A stretch of DNA of 64,000 nt from Candidatus Woesearchaeota archaeon (GCA_016185945.1 JACPMR010000010.1:248001-312000), one strand, 5' to 3'. Counted from the first letter of the stretch, positions 51,169 through 60,044 are shown. The notes: generated by a model from the letters alone, not told the origin. Numbers and translations are program-made.

Positions 51169-51868
51169 TTTTTGTTAATTCAATCAAATTTATATGTTTA
51201 TTGGTAAACATTTAGAACGCCTATAAAGCTGGAATTCAAGCTTTATACAGCTTGTAATATTGAAATATATACTAATCTTCATAGTGCCTAATTTTTATTA
51301 TGTACTCTCCCTTTTCAAGTTGTAATTGAAAATTTTAGTATAGCTTTATGCTGATCAACCATATTCCATAATCGGATTTTAAGAAACAGCTAGTTTTCGC
51401 TCTTTAAGCTAGCCTAAAGAAACAAAACAACTAACTTGATGTTTCATCATCATATTTTGACATTGTTAACTTACCCTATAGATTGCACTTAATACCATCC
51501 TTCTCTTTGTTTTTTCTAAAATTTATATTTATTCCAATTCCTTTACCACTCATTTTTGCTCTACGAACTCTCACTTTTTACTCTGTAGCATCACTATTAT
51601 TAAAAATTTTCAATATGGAAGATTAATAATAGATTTAATAGATGATTTAAAATATAGATTATAATAGTTAGTTAATAATATTTATGTAATAAAAATTTTA
51701 TTAAAATATGATAATTATATTATAAATATTTTAAAAATATAAATAAAATATATATTTTAGATAGAAAGATATGACTTAAAATATACAATAAATAATTAAA
51801 AATTTTAATAATTTCTAATTGTAAAATTTAAACAAAACATTAAAATTCTTGCAAATTTTTAATAAAAA
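51169..51868. other. AT-rich 700-nt gap with one hairpin
   Basis: No convincing gene. A perfect inverted repeat TATAAAGCT (51222-51230) / AGCTTTATA (51239-51247) is the only strong structure. The right half (51600-51860) is nearly pure A/T. ATAGTGCCTAA near 51288 also occurs near 58268. Could hold the zincin promoter on the - strand and the DUF192 gene promoter on the + strand. Confidence 0.4.
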
Positions 51869-52354
51869 ATGAAGCAAAATTTTGTGAAAATTTTTGCAAA
51901 AAAGATGGTTATATTTTTGATATTTTTTATTTTGATTTTTCTAACGAACTGCACGAAAAACTTTGAAATAAAGGAAACAGGAAACTACAAACAAATTTTT
52001 ATAAATAACGGAGAAAAAACAATCAAAATAAACGCTGAAATTGCAGATGACAATGAAGAAAGAATGAATGGCTTGATGTTCAGGAAAAATTTGGATGAAA
52101 ATGAGGGCATGCTTTTTGTTTTTGACAATGAAGAAGTGCAAATATTCTGGATGAAAAATACTTTGATTCCTTTGGACATGATTTTCATCAACGAAAATCT
52201 TGAAATTGTGGGTATAAAGCATGCTGTGCCTTGCGAAAAAGAACCTTGTGGAATTTACCAATCGGAAAAGCCGGCAAAATATGTGCTTGAAGTAAATGGA
52301 AATTTCACAATAAAAAACAAAATTAAAATAGGAGATAGAATTAACATAAGCTGA
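51869..52354 (+). CDS. DUF192 family secreted protein
   Basis: 161 aa. Signal with a lipobox-like IFLTNC (residues about 24-29), then a compact domain with RMNGLMFRKNLDENEGMLFV and FWMKNTLIPLDMIFINENLE, the DUF192 signature. Function unknown in the family. Its stop is 1 nt before the next lipoprotein gene, so the two form an operon. Confidence 0.87.
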   Translation: MKQNFVKIFAKKMVIFLIFFILIFLTNCTKNFEIKETGNYKQIFINNGEKTIKINAEIADDNEERMNGLMFRKNLDENEGMLFVFDNEEVQIFWMKNTLIPLDMIFINENLEIVGIKHAVPCEKEPCGIYQSEKPAKYVLEVNGNFTIKNKIKIGDRINIS

Positions 52355-52355
52355 A

Positions 52356-52721
52356 ATGAAGAAATTCATCATTTTTCTTGCACTTTTGCTTGTTTTAGCC
52401 AGCTGCAATGCTCAAGAAACGCCAAAAAAAGAGGATTTTTGCGGTGATGATGTTTGCCAAGACAATGAAAAAGAAAGTGGCTGTGCAGCCGATTGTGGCG
52501 GCTTTGAAGGCATAACAAAAAAGCAATGCGCTGATGCAAGAGGCAACTGGAATGATTGCGGCTCACCATGCGCTGGAACAGGTGCTGAGTACTGCATTGA
52601 GGTTTGCCAAGCTCAATGCGAATGCGGCGGCATAGCAGGATTTAGCTGTCCTGAAGGTTATAAGTGCAGATTAACAGGAAAAATAGCAGATGAAATGGGA
52701 GTTTGTGTTAAAGAAAAATAA
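52356..52721 (+). CDS. Cysteine-rich lipoprotein, 121 aa
   Basis: Signal MKKFIIFLALLLVLASCNA with lipobox LASC. The mature part has about 16 cysteines in two modules: DFCGDDVCQDNEKESGCAAD followed by CGG, matching the VCxxxE-x-CxxDC type seen at 2350-2440 in the 1636 gene, and CIEVCQAQCECGGIAGFSC. Probably a small disulfide- or metal-stabilised surface protein. No enzyme activity is suggested. Confidence 0.7.
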   Translation: MKKFIIFLALLLVLASCNAQETPKKEDFCGDDVCQDNEKESGCAADCGGFEGITKKQCADARGNWNDCGSPCAGTGAEYCIEVCQAQCECGGIAGFSCPEGYKCRLTGKIADEMGVCVKEK

Positions 52722-52761
52722 ATTTACAATTAAAACAATAATAAAAATTCAAAAAACAACT

Positions 52762-52975
52762 GAGACCCATGCGCTTACATGAGCTAAAATGGGTGCCCCT
52801 CAATAACTGCGGCGCTTTAACGCTGGCGATAAAGTGCTACTGAGTGGCATGTGAGCGAGTTCGCTGTTGCGTGCGAGAACGCTCGCACGCTCGCGTTCAG
52901 GTCGAGCTCACTCGCATGTCACTGGCTGTGGTTCCCTCATCACAAAAGCAGTTACAGGGAAGCCTCGTGATTGAA
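52762..52975 (+). repeat. Family B structured intergenic element, expanded copy B4
   Basis: Starts GAGACCCATGCGCTTAC like B2 and ends GTGATTGAA. Shares ACTGGCTGTGG, CAGTTACAGGGAAGCC with B2. Between the middle stem and the 3' stem it carries a GC-rich insert (about 52848-52922) that is an inverted relative of the hairpin module at 60045-60110. Terminal stem GGTTCCCT pairs with AGGGAA-G-CC. It is upstream of the small zinc-ribbon gene on the same strand. Confidence 0.78.
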
Positions 52976-53042
52976 TAAAAATTTTATCTAAATTTACCAA
53001 AATTACAAAACTATTTAAACAACCTTAATTCTAAAAAAATCT

Positions 53043-53177
53043 ATGGCAGAAATAAAGTGCAAGCATTGCGACGAGAAGATGCACAAGAAAGGCATAATCC
53101 AAAGTGGAAATTCCAAGTATGAATTATACAGGTGCAACGAGTGCGGCAGTGAGGAGATGAAAGCGATCGGGGTTAAT
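53043..53177 (+). CDS. Small zinc-ribbon protein, 44 aa
   Basis: ATG 53043 to TAA 53175-53177. CKHCDEKMHKKG and CNECGSEEM give a CxxC...CxxC zinc ribbon. ATTTAAAC about 25-35 nt upstream gives a leaderless arrangement. Probably a nucleic-acid or protein adaptor; no closer assignment is possible. Confidence 0.65.
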
Positions 53178-53352
53178 CCGAAATATCATAGGTGAAATTC
53201 AACAAAAAATGCTTTGTTTTATGCAAATAAGTCAGATTCCAAGCAGAAAATCAATAAAATTTTGATGATTCTAGGAAAAAAGTTCATCTAATACAGATTG
53301 GGCGAAGTTTTTTATATAAGTTACTACAATAATTTCCAAAAAAGGTGAAAAT

Positions 53353-54168
53353 GTGTTTGATAAACTTGAAACAGAGCTAAAAATAAGGGGATTCAGCAAG
53401 CGCACTGTTGATAATTATATCTATCACAATAAAAAATTTCAAGAATTTGTCAAGAAAGAGCCAACCAGTGTTGATGAAGATGATGCAAAGAATTACATCG
53501 CTCATTTAATGTCAGACCTAAAATACAGCCCCAGAAGCATAAATCTCGCTTTAAGCTCGTTGAAGTTCTTTTACAATGAAATTTTGCAAAATAGGGCATT
53601 TATTAACGTTAAGGCGCCAAAATCTGAAAAGAAACTTCCAACAGTTCTCACAAAGAACGAGATAAAGAGAATACTGGATGCTACAAAAAACCCAAAGCAT
53701 AAGCTATTGATTGAGTTTATGTATTCCGCTGGCTTAAGAGTAAGCGAATGTGTAAACATAAAACTTGATGATCTCGAGTTAAGTGAAAAAATGGGCAAGA
53801 TAAAGCACGGCAAGGGCGCGAAAGAAAGGTACATAATCCTTTCTGACAATTTGATAAATCATCTAGGTGAATACCAAAGAATAAAGAAGGACAACAGCCC
53901 TTATATCTTTTCTGTTAATGGCAGGCCTATAACAACAAGGCAGGCGCAGAAGGTTGTGAAAGAAGCTGCAAAAAAAGCTGGAATAAAGAAAAGAGTGTTC
54001 TGCCATGCATTAAGGAGCAGCTTTGCAACTCATTTGCTTGAGGCAGGCACTGACATAAGAATAATCCAAGAGCTTTTAGGGCACTCTGATTTGTCTACAA
54101 CTCAAATCTACACAAAAGTATCAACTCAACAGCTTAAGAAAGTAAAAAGCCCTCTTGATACTTTATGA
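53353..54168 (+). CDS. xerA: Tyrosine recombinase XerA
   Basis: 271 aa from GTG 53353 (AAGGTG SD; TTTATATA about 35 nt upstream). N-terminal SAM-like core-binding domain (RGFSKRTVDNYIYHNKKFQE). Catalytic residues all visible: Arg in SAGLRVSE, Lys in HGKGAKER, His/Arg in CHALRSSFATHL, His in LLGHSDLSTTQ and Tyr in IYTKV. XerA resolves chromosome dimers at a dif site in archaea. No accessory integrase domain, so a housekeeping role is more likely than an integron or phage role. Confidence 0.92.
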   Translation: MFDKLETELKIRGFSKRTVDNYIYHNKKFQEFVKKEPTSVDEDDAKNYIAHLMSDLKYSPRSINLALSSLKFFYNEILQNRAFINVKAPKSEKKLPTVLTKNEIKRILDATKNPKHKLLIEFMYSAGLRVSECVNIKLDDLELSEKMGKIKHGKGAKERYIILSDNLINHLGEYQRIKKDNSPYIFSVNGRPITTRQAQKVVKEAAKKAGIKKRVFCHALRSSFATHLLEAGTDIRIIQELLGHSDLSTTQIYTKVSTQQLKKVKSPLDTL

Positions 54169-54729
54169 GCCCTGCCGGTAAACTTTCGGCTCTGGAGTAA
54201 TTCTGTCAAAGATCTCGATAAGCCCATAATAAAGAGGAAAAAAAATGATTATTGCCAAGAGTGTGTAAAAATCAAGCTTTACCACATTGTAAATTATGGG
54301 GGTAAACACCACAAGAATATAAGTAACCCATCTTATTTTGCCTATGTAAAAGACAATTGAATGTATCTTTATCCCTGCAATAATTACAAAAATCCCGTAT
54401 GCAAACACAGTCAATGCAAGAAAGAATTTCATAAAAATGCCAAATGTAAAACTAATGACTCCCTCTGCAAGCAGCCTGTACAAATATCGTGCCCAGTCCA
54501 AGCTTGCAAGTATCGGGATCACGCCGTTGCTTATAGCATTGCCGAAGCTTGTGCCATACTTCTCCTGGAAAAATTCTGTAAAAAACCAGTTAACCCAGAC
54601 TGGGATGATTATCCAGAACATCTCGGGCTTTTGCAAAGGCGCTGCAAAGATTGAAAGCCAGTGCATAAAAATATTCCACAACGCCTTAAGCGCTGCCAGA
54701 AGAACACTAACAAAGCTTATTATTATCAC
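54163..54729 (-). CDS. Integral membrane protein, 188 aa
   Basis: Four to five hydrophobic segments (IIISFVSVLLAALKALWNIF; MFWIIIPVWVNWFF; FFLALTVFAYGIFVIIAGIK; WVTYILVVFTPIIYNVV; LLAIIIFFPLYYGLI) and a short polar tail. No family recognised. Its end overlaps the end of xerA by 6 nt on the opposite strand. Confidence 0.65.
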   Translation of the reverse strand: MIIISFVSVLLAALKALWNIFMHWLSIFAAPLQKPEMFWIIIPVWVNWFFTEFFQEKYGTSFGNAISNGVIPILASLDWARYLYRLLAEGVISFTFGIFMKFFLALTVFAYGIFVIIAGIKIHSIVFYIGKIRWVTYILVVFTPIIYNVVKLDFYTLLAIIIFFPLYYGLIEIFDRITPEPKVYRQGS

Positions 54730-54795
54730 CTCTTCATTTGATTTTTTAGAAAGAAGTATAAAAATGTGTTGAAATTTTTTGAATTTTTGATAGAT

Positions 54796-55317
54796 TTAAG
54801 GGTAAAAAATAGATGGAAGAGGTTGCCCTAAGCTAGTTTTCAGATGAGCAAGTGGGACTTGATAGAGAGGATTTGTACCTACTAACGCTTCTAATTCAAG
54901 AATAAAAGCACCTAAAACTTGTTCAATCATAGTTATACCTTTTCCATCTTTGCCATGGCTCAGTGTTATGTAAATCTTCCTTAAAGCGGGATCCTTTTCT
55001 TCAAATATGTCATCTGCAGTCACTATTACTCTCTCACCTAGCTTTAATCTTTCATAAAAAGGCAAGATCCTGTTTAATCCAACCAAAATCTCTTCTACTT
55101 TTGAGTATCTTTTAGCAACTGGATCTGGCCCTATTCCCTTGTACTCACTAAAAGTGTTAGGGTCAAAACAATTAGGTCTTTCTGCTGTTATACATGCGTT
55201 GTGTACTTGAGCAAATTGTATTTCTTTGGCAGTAAGAGTTACTGTTGCAATAATTGCAGCAGCACCTAGTGCCAATGACATTGTCCGTATTATTCCTTCA
55301 AGTGCACCCCTACCCAT
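54796..55317 (-). CDS. Unknown membrane-anchored protein, 173 aa
   Basis: One hydrophobic segment near the N-terminus (MSLALGAAAIIATVTLTA), then a soluble domain with two Cys (HNACITAERPNCFDPN) that could form a disulfide outside the cell. No family recognised. TTTATAAAT on its strand, about 25 nt upstream of the ATG, serves as promoter. Confidence 0.6.
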   Translation of the reverse strand: MGRGALEGIIRTMSLALGAAAIIATVTLTAKEIQFAQVHNACITAERPNCFDPNTFSEYKGIGPDPVAKRYSKVEEILVGLNRILPFYERLKLGERVIVTADDIFEEKDPALRKIYITLSHGKDGKGITMIEQVLGAFILELEALVGTNPLYQVPLAHLKTSLGQPLPSIFYP

Positions 55318-55443
55318 ATTTTTAGTTTTATATAGAGAATTTATAAACCTTTTGTTTCTTTATGGTAGTGAAACATTGATTAGTATCTATTACACATATC
55401 TGCTTAAAACTTTTAATCAAATATAAAAAAGTTTAAAAAAGAT

Positions 55444-55986
55444 TTAGAAACCGAATTCCTCCAAGCTTAATTGCAGGATATTCTCTTTTGTCTGCAATGT
55501 CTTGAATACAGGATCAAGCTTCAGGAACGGCTTTGAATTAAGGTAGCACTTGATTATTGGCACTCCCTTTTCTATTATCGAGGTAACATAACTTGCTGCC
55601 AAATGCCCTGATATGCCAAGTTTTTCTGCTATATCATCATATGTTATGCTGCCCTTTTCTTCTTCGAGAGTGTAAATCACCAAGAAAACTTGCTGCTCCA
55701 TTCTGCTGAGCTTTTTTACTTCAAAATTGCTCCTTCTTGTAAGTGCTGCTCCGTTTGATTCAAGAAACATCTGTATTTCATCAATTCTTGCGCTTAATCT
55801 GTCAAGCTTTGCCTCAATCTCGCAAATATACTCGTAATTTGCAACAATCTCATTTGTGTTCTCGTTTATCGTCTGCAAATGCTCTTCCAAGTCATGCCTT
55901 ATTTTGGCTAATTCCTGCTTTATTGTCCTTCCAACATTGCTTAGACTAATGCCTCTAAGAAAAAATTTCCCAAAAATATTAATCAC
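55444..55986 (-). CDS. Coiled-coil winged-helix regulator, about 180 aa
   Basis: I prefer GTG 55986 (GGGGGTG SD-like context); an upstream TTG at 56010 lies in a hairpin. Long N-terminal coiled coil (about residues 15-75, LEEHLQTINENTNEIVANYE) followed by a winged helix (RMEQQVFLVIYTLEEEKGSI then TYDDIAEKLGISGHLAASYV). A DNA-binding regulator whose coiled coil may oligomerise or sense. A similar coiled-coil plus winged-helix gene lies next upstream, so the two may work together. Confidence 0.65.
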   Translation of the reverse strand: MINIFGKFFLRGISLSNVGRTIKQELAKIRHDLEEHLQTINENTNEIVANYEYICEIEAKLDRLSARIDEIQMFLESNGAALTRRSNFEVKKLSRMEQQVFLVIYTLEEEKGSITYDDIAEKLGISGHLAASYVTSIIEKGVPIIKCYLNSKPFLKLDPVFKTLQTKENILQLSLEEFGF

Positions 55987-56001
55987 CCCCAATCTTTTTT
56001 T

Positions 56002-56051
56002 GCCAAGCAAAAAGGCTTGGCCAAAAATTGTGGGATTTTTTAAAATCCCAC
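56002..56051 (-). terminator. Two hairpins between the coiled-coil regulators
   Basis: On the - strand: GTGGGATTTT/AAAATCCCAC (56030-56051, perfect 10-bp) followed by CAATTTTTGG, then GCCAAGC/GCTTGGC (56002-56021). Placed after the stop of the 56092 gene, the first has hairpin-plus-T-run layout and probably ends its transcript; the second overlaps the possible start of the next gene. Confidence 0.5.
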
Positions 56052-56091
56052 TTACTGAAATTCTGGGTTTGTGGCTTGTTTAAATAGATTT

Positions 56092-56745
56092 CTATTTTTC
56101 AGTATAAGTCCTACTTTTTGAGAGGTAGTGCTTCTCCTTGCCTTCTTTGATGACTCCTATGTCTTCAAGTTGCTCAATCTCCTCAAGAAGCCTGTAAAAA
56201 GAGCTTTTTGAGCAGAAGTTTTGCTCATCAACAACCATTTCCTTAAGCTGCAATGCAGAAATTTTCTCGTATTTTTTTATGTAGGAAAGGATTATACTTT
56301 TAATGTATCCCTTTGAATTTCTAGTCAGCCTTTTGATTATTTTTTCCTTTACAGACATCTTTTTTTGCTCGAGTTTTTCAATCCTTTTTTCGATTTGTGA
56401 TAAGTCAACATGCGCTTCCGAAGTCTGATGAACGGGTTTTTCAAATTCTTTTCTTCTCGCTAATTCCTCTATTTTGATGTCTAGCTGCCTTATTTTTGCC
56501 ATAATACCCTCAAAAGAATAGTAATCGTCGATAATTCTTCTTATGTCTTCCCTTGTTTTTGGCATGTAGGAGAGTTCCATATGAAGCTTCCTAATCGTCT
56601 GCTCCTGCTCCAAATTTTTTCTGTAAAGGTAGTTCAGCCACTGAAAAATATTTGTAGTGTCCCTTTTTACGTTCGCAAATGATTTCTTAAGAAGCTCGTT
56701 CATCTGCTTCAATCTTTTTTCTGTGTCGTCCTTTTTCCAAAACAT
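56092..56745 (-). CDS. Coiled-coil winged-helix protein, 217 aa
   Basis: Residues 1-130 are coiled coil in several blocks (DDTEKRLKQMNELLKKSFAN; MAKIRQLDIKIEELARRKEF; IEKRIEKLEQKKMSVKEKII). The C-terminal 80 residues form a winged helix (SIILSYIKKYEKISALQLKE ... SFYRLLEEIEQLEDIGVIKE). Same architecture as the 55444 product. Target unknown. Confidence 0.65.
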   Translation of the reverse strand: MFWKKDDTEKRLKQMNELLKKSFANVKRDTTNIFQWLNYLYRKNLEQEQTIRKLHMELSYMPKTREDIRRIIDDYYSFEGIMAKIRQLDIKIEELARRKEFEKPVHQTSEAHVDLSQIEKRIEKLEQKKMSVKEKIIKRLTRNSKGYIKSIILSYIKKYEKISALQLKEMVVDEQNFCSKSSFYRLLEEIEQLEDIGVIKEGKEKHYLSKSRTYTEK

Positions 56746-57198
56746 AATAGTTAAATTTATTCCAAATTATTTAAATCTTTTCATTCTCAAGACTATTTTG
56801 GGACTAATAGTGGATTGAATTGGGACAAATTGTAGACGATAAAATTAAAAATTTGGGATTGTTTTGGGATAGTATTGGGAATATGGTGGGATTGAATTGG
56901 GAATAAAAAATTTTGCAATTGAATTGGAAAAGTTAATATAGTACATTAAAAATTTAATAAAAATTTAGAAAATATCAAATTAAATAAAGTAAAAAACTAA
57001 TCAAAAATAGTGTCAAATTAAATCAAAAGATAAGGATATCAAGATATGGATGGATTTAATTTCCATATTGAAAAAATTTGATAAATAAAGTTGATTCGTA
57101 AAAGGTGAAAGATAATTAATGGAAATAATAAATATTATTTTCAATATCGAAAAAATATGAATATAAAGAACTTTACTCGTGTAAAGTGAGAGTTCAAA
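56746..57198. other. AT-rich gap with repeated TTGGGA motifs and a tandem near-repeat
   Basis: Between divergent genes. 56798-56910 contains about eight TTGGGA/GTGGGA words, several spaced 10-20 nt apart. 57055-57110 and 57132-57190 are imperfect copies (TTYMATATYGAAAAAATWTG, then ATAAAG, and AAGTGARAG), about 77 nt apart, the second just before the METTL5-like ATG. Could be multi-site regulator binding; no coding potential seen. Confidence 0.4.
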
Positions 57199-57831
57199 AT
57201 GGCCGGAATTAACTCAAAATCAAGGTTGGCAATTGTTTTGTCGCGCTTGGAGGGCTTTTCAGAGCCGAAAGTGAGGCAGGAGCAATATGTAATGGACTCT
57301 GAAGTAGGAGCTTCTGTGCTTTGGAATGCCTATTTGCTGGGCGACGTAGAAGGGAAAGTGATAGCTGACCTTGGCTGCGGCACAGGCGTTCTTGGCATAG
57401 GAGCTTTAATGCTTGGTGCAAAGCATGTTTTATTCTTGGATATTGACAAAAATGCCTTGAAAACAGCCAAAAACAATCTTTTCAAGGTGAAAAGTGAGGG
57501 TTACAAGTTAGGCAAGGCAGAATTTATATGTAAAGATATAGGAAAGGTAAAAATAAAGGCAGATATAGTCATCCAAAATCCGCCTTTTGGCACGAAAATA
57601 AGGCATAATGACGCCTTTTTCATGGAAAAGGCACTTGAAACAGCTTCTATTGTGTATTCCTTCCACAAAAGTGAGAGCAAGGCATTTCTGGAACGGTTTT
57701 CAGCCAGGAAAAATGCCAAGATAACGCACATTTGGGACTATAAATTTCCCTTGAAAGCAAGTTTTTCATTTCACCGACGACAAATTCACAGAATTGATGT
57801 CGGTTGTTTTAGATTAAGTAAGTTGAAATAA
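57199..57831 (+). CDS. METTL5-like rRNA N6-adenosine methyltransferase
   Basis: 210 aa. IADLGCGTGVLGIGALMLGA is SAM motif I, FLDIDKNALKTAKNN follows, and IVIQNPPFGTKIRHNDAFFM contains the NPPF catalytic motif of N6-adenine methyltransferases. N-terminal LEGFSEPKVRQEQYVMDSEV is the typical METTL5 opening (LEQYPTxxxxA type). Expected to methylate a single adenosine in 16S rRNA. It lies upstream of rpoL. Confidence 0.85.
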   Translation: MAGINSKSRLAIVLSRLEGFSEPKVRQEQYVMDSEVGASVLWNAYLLGDVEGKVIADLGCGTGVLGIGALMLGAKHVLFLDIDKNALKTAKNNLFKVKSEGYKLGKAEFICKDIGKVKIKADIVIQNPPFGTKIRHNDAFFMEKALETASIVYSFHKSESKAFLERFSARKNAKITHIWDYKFPLKASFSFHRRQIHRIDVGCFRLSKLK

Positions 57832-57909
57832 ATTTTATAGTCGACAAACCTAATATTTTTTGCAGCAAAAGATTTTTAAATATGGTGAATGTTCCTACTT
57901 CAAGCAAAC

Positions 57910-58188
57910 ATGGAAATCAAAATTCTCGACGATAAAAAGAACAGACTTATCATTGAAGTGAAGGACGCTGATCATACTTTATGCAATGCGCTAAAAGCAG
58001 AGCTATGGAACGACAAGCATGTCAAAGCAGCAACATATAGCATAAGGCATCCACAAATCAGCATGCCGCAGATGGTGGTTGAAACTGATGGCGAAGAAAG
58101 CCCAAAAAACGCCTTGCTGAACGCTGTTGAAAGGCTGCACAAGACAAACGCAAGGTTCAAGAAAGAGTTTGCTGAAGCGATAAGGTAA
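57910..58188 (+). CDS. rpoL: DNA-directed RNA polymerase subunit L (Rpo11)
   Basis: 92 aa from ATG 57910 (TTTTTAAATATG type TATA about 35 nt upstream); an in-frame start at 57889 would extend beyond the family start. EVKDADHTLCNALKAELW is the signature helix, followed by KHVKAATYSIRHPQ. Forms the D-L assembly platform of archaeal RNA polymerase. Confidence 0.93.
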   Translation: MEIKILDDKKNRLIIEVKDADHTLCNALKAELWNDKHVKAATYSIRHPQISMPQMVVETDGEESPKNALLNAVERLHKTNARFKKEFAEAIR

Positions 58189-58382
58189 TTCTTTTTCTTA
58201 AAGTTCGTCTAATTTGAAATTTATGTATGAAAATAATTTAGAACAATCATCAAAAAGCTTATAAATTCATAGTGCCTAACTATCAAAACAATAGAACAAC
58301 TGCACTAGATTTAATCGACAAAAACTAGAGCGACCTTTAGAATTTGCAGGTGAAGAAGGTAGCATCTTATAACAGCAATAAA

Positions 58383-58874
58383 ATGTTCTTACGTATCAAA
58401 AAAATAAAAGGAAAAGAATATGGGTATATTGTCAAGAACGAGTGGAAGAAAAGAGGAAGCAGGCAAAAGGTAAAGGGCTACATTGGAAGAGCCTACCGAT
58501 TTGAATTGAAGGAATACATTGAATTTATGAAACATTTCAATATTAATGATATAAACAACTACATCGAAAACAATGACAAAAACAGGATAATCAATGATTT
58601 GATTGAATGGGAATTGCATAAATTTGGCGTCGATAAAGAAGAATTTTTAATAGATGTTGCCGATATGAAGATTCAAAAAAACAAAAAAGATATTATTTTG
58701 CTCCTGAATGAAGGTTATATGTGCAATTTGACTTTGAAGAGTTTGATTGACTTCAAGCCAGAGGACGAGCAGACTGATGGTTATAGACTGGCTCGTGCAT
58801 TTGTCGAGGCAGGCATTAAGGTACCGCATGAAGTGTTTATTGGTTTATTCGGAAAGATATATAAAACAAATTAA
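58383..58874 (+). CDS. Unknown archaeal protein, 163 aa
   Basis: Start set at ATG 58383 (MFLRIKKIKGKEYGYIVKNE). The first 45 residues (beta-rich, KKRGSRQKVKGYIGRAYRF) resemble the N-terminal strand region of some transposase or RNA-binding proteins, but no catalytic DDE residues follow. The rest is helical. GCTTATAAATTC about 125 nt upstream is the best promoter. Function unknown. Confidence 0.6.
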   Translation: MFLRIKKIKGKEYGYIVKNEWKKRGSRQKVKGYIGRAYRFELKEYIEFMKHFNINDINNYIENNDKNRIINDLIEWELHKFGVDKEEFLIDVADMKIQKNKKDIILLLNEGYMCNLTLKSLIDFKPEDEQTDGYRLARAFVEAGIKVPHEVFIGLFGKIYKTN

Positions 58875-58887
58875 CAATTTTATCCAA

Positions 58888-59121
58888 ATGGTAAAACTGA
58901 TTGGAATGCTTTTGATTGTAACAAGCTTGCTTTCATTGGTTGCAGGCGCCTTTATAGATTTTAGATATGGCAGTAAGGAAAGCATTACAGGCAGCGCAAT
59001 ATCCAACATTATAGGCCAAAGCCCTGTTGCTTTAAACCTGTTTGATTATATTGCCGGAGTTGCCTTTTCTTATTCCATTGTAAGCTTAGTAATGGGGATT
59101 GTGTTTTTGAGAAGGGATTAA
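58888..59121 (+). CDS. Small membrane protein, 77 aa
   Basis: ATG 58888 follows the previous stop by 13 nt. Two transmembrane helices (MLLIVTSLLSLVAGAFIDF and YIAGVAFSYSIVSLVMGIVF) with an exterior loop of about 28 residues. No family recognised. Confidence 0.6.
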   Translation: MVKLIGMLLIVTSLLSLVAGAFIDFRYGSKESITGSAISNIIGQSPVALNLFDYIAGVAFSYSIVSLVMGIVFLRRD

Positions 59122-59214
59122 TTCGCAAAATCCATCAAAAATTAAAAATTTTCGGAGGTTTGAAATCCCCTGAATTTCACAAATCTATTTAAACCCTTAA
59201 AATTTCCTTTTCCT

Positions 59215-59910
59215 ATGGATTTTGATGTCCCGAGGCATGTTGCGTTGGTGTTAGATGGAAATAGAAGGTATGCCAAAAAACTCGGCTTGCCGCCATGGAA
59301 GGGGCATGAATATGGCTTGAGGAAGCTGGAGGAACTGTTTAAGTGGTGTATGGAGCTTGGCGTAAAAGAGCTCACTTTGTACTGCTTCTCAACTGAAAAC
59401 TTCAGAAGGACAAAACAAGAAGTGGATTATCTTTTCAACTTATTCTGGCATGAATTCAACAAGATGGAGGAAGGCAAAGGCGTGTTCAAGAACAAGGTAA
59501 AAGTAAATGTGATTGGCAGGATTTATATGTTCCCAAAGAAAATGCAGAAGGCAATGCTTGAGGTTATGCAAAAGACAAGGAAAAACAATAAGCTAGCAGT
59601 CAATTTTGCATTGGCTTATGGAGGCAGGCAGGAAATAGTTGATGCTTTCAAAAAGATATTAAGAAGTTCAAAAAGATTAAACCCAGATAAGATTGATGAA
59701 AATCTAATCACAAAAAACCTCTACTTGCAAAGCGAGCCAGATATTCTGATAAGGCCGGGAGGCGAAATAAGGACATCAAACTTTTTGACGTGGCAGTCAA
59801 TCTACAGCGAGTGGTTTTTTGTCAATAAACTATGGCCTGAATTTACAAAACAAGATTTAATGAATTGCATTGAAGAGTTTAATGAAAGGGGAAGAAGGTT
59901 TGGGAGGTAA
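59215..59910 (+). CDS. uppS: cis-Prenyltransferase (undecaprenyl diphosphate synthase family)
   Basis: 231 aa. VALVLDGNRRYAKKLGLPPW has the catalytic Asp and pyrophosphate-binding loop; LTLYCFSTENFRRTKQEVDY and PDILIRPGGEIRTSNFLTWQ are conserved motifs. Makes the polyprenyl phosphate lipid carrier for glycan synthesis. TATTTAAAC about 25-33 nt before the ATG. Confidence 0.93.
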   Translation: MDFDVPRHVALVLDGNRRYAKKLGLPPWKGHEYGLRKLEELFKWCMELGVKELTLYCFSTENFRRTKQEVDYLFNLFWHEFNKMEEGKGVFKNKVKVNVIGRIYMFPKKMQKAMLEVMQKTRKNNKLAVNFALAYGGRQEIVDAFKKILRSSKRLNPDKIDENLITKNLYLQSEPDILIRPGGEIRTSNFLTWQSIYSEWFFVNKLWPEFTKQDLMNCIEEFNERGRRFGR

Positions 59911-59944
59911 ATAAAGTTAATTAATTTAAAAATAATTTGTATAA

Positions 59945-59985
59945 CTATACTCACAGACAAAAATATTTATACAATAGTTGTCTGT
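59945..59985 (+). promoter_or_regulatory. Palindromic TATA-overlapping element D2
   Basis: CTATACTC, ACAGACAA (59953-59960), TTTATACAATAG core, TTGTCTGT (59978-59985). Matches D1 at 49304 in order and core while the arm sequence differs and stays paired (TGGACA/TGTCCA versus CAGACA/TGTCTG). Confidence 0.45.
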
Positions 59986-60044
59986 TCGTAATATGTCGGA
60001 AATTGCAAAATAAATTATAAATTGTTGCGATTTCCGCTGAGTTG

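Noticed and set aside
5630-52975. CRISPR repeats, because several elements end in GATTGAAA
   Set aside because: No two copies are adjacent, there are no spacers of uniform length and no cas genes; only the short 3' word resembles CRISPR repeats.
52762-54168. Integron with attC sites and integrase
   Set aside because: The recombinase has no IntI-type additional domain and looks like XerA; elements lack RYYYAAC/GTTRRRY core sites and lie far apart between housekeeping genes.
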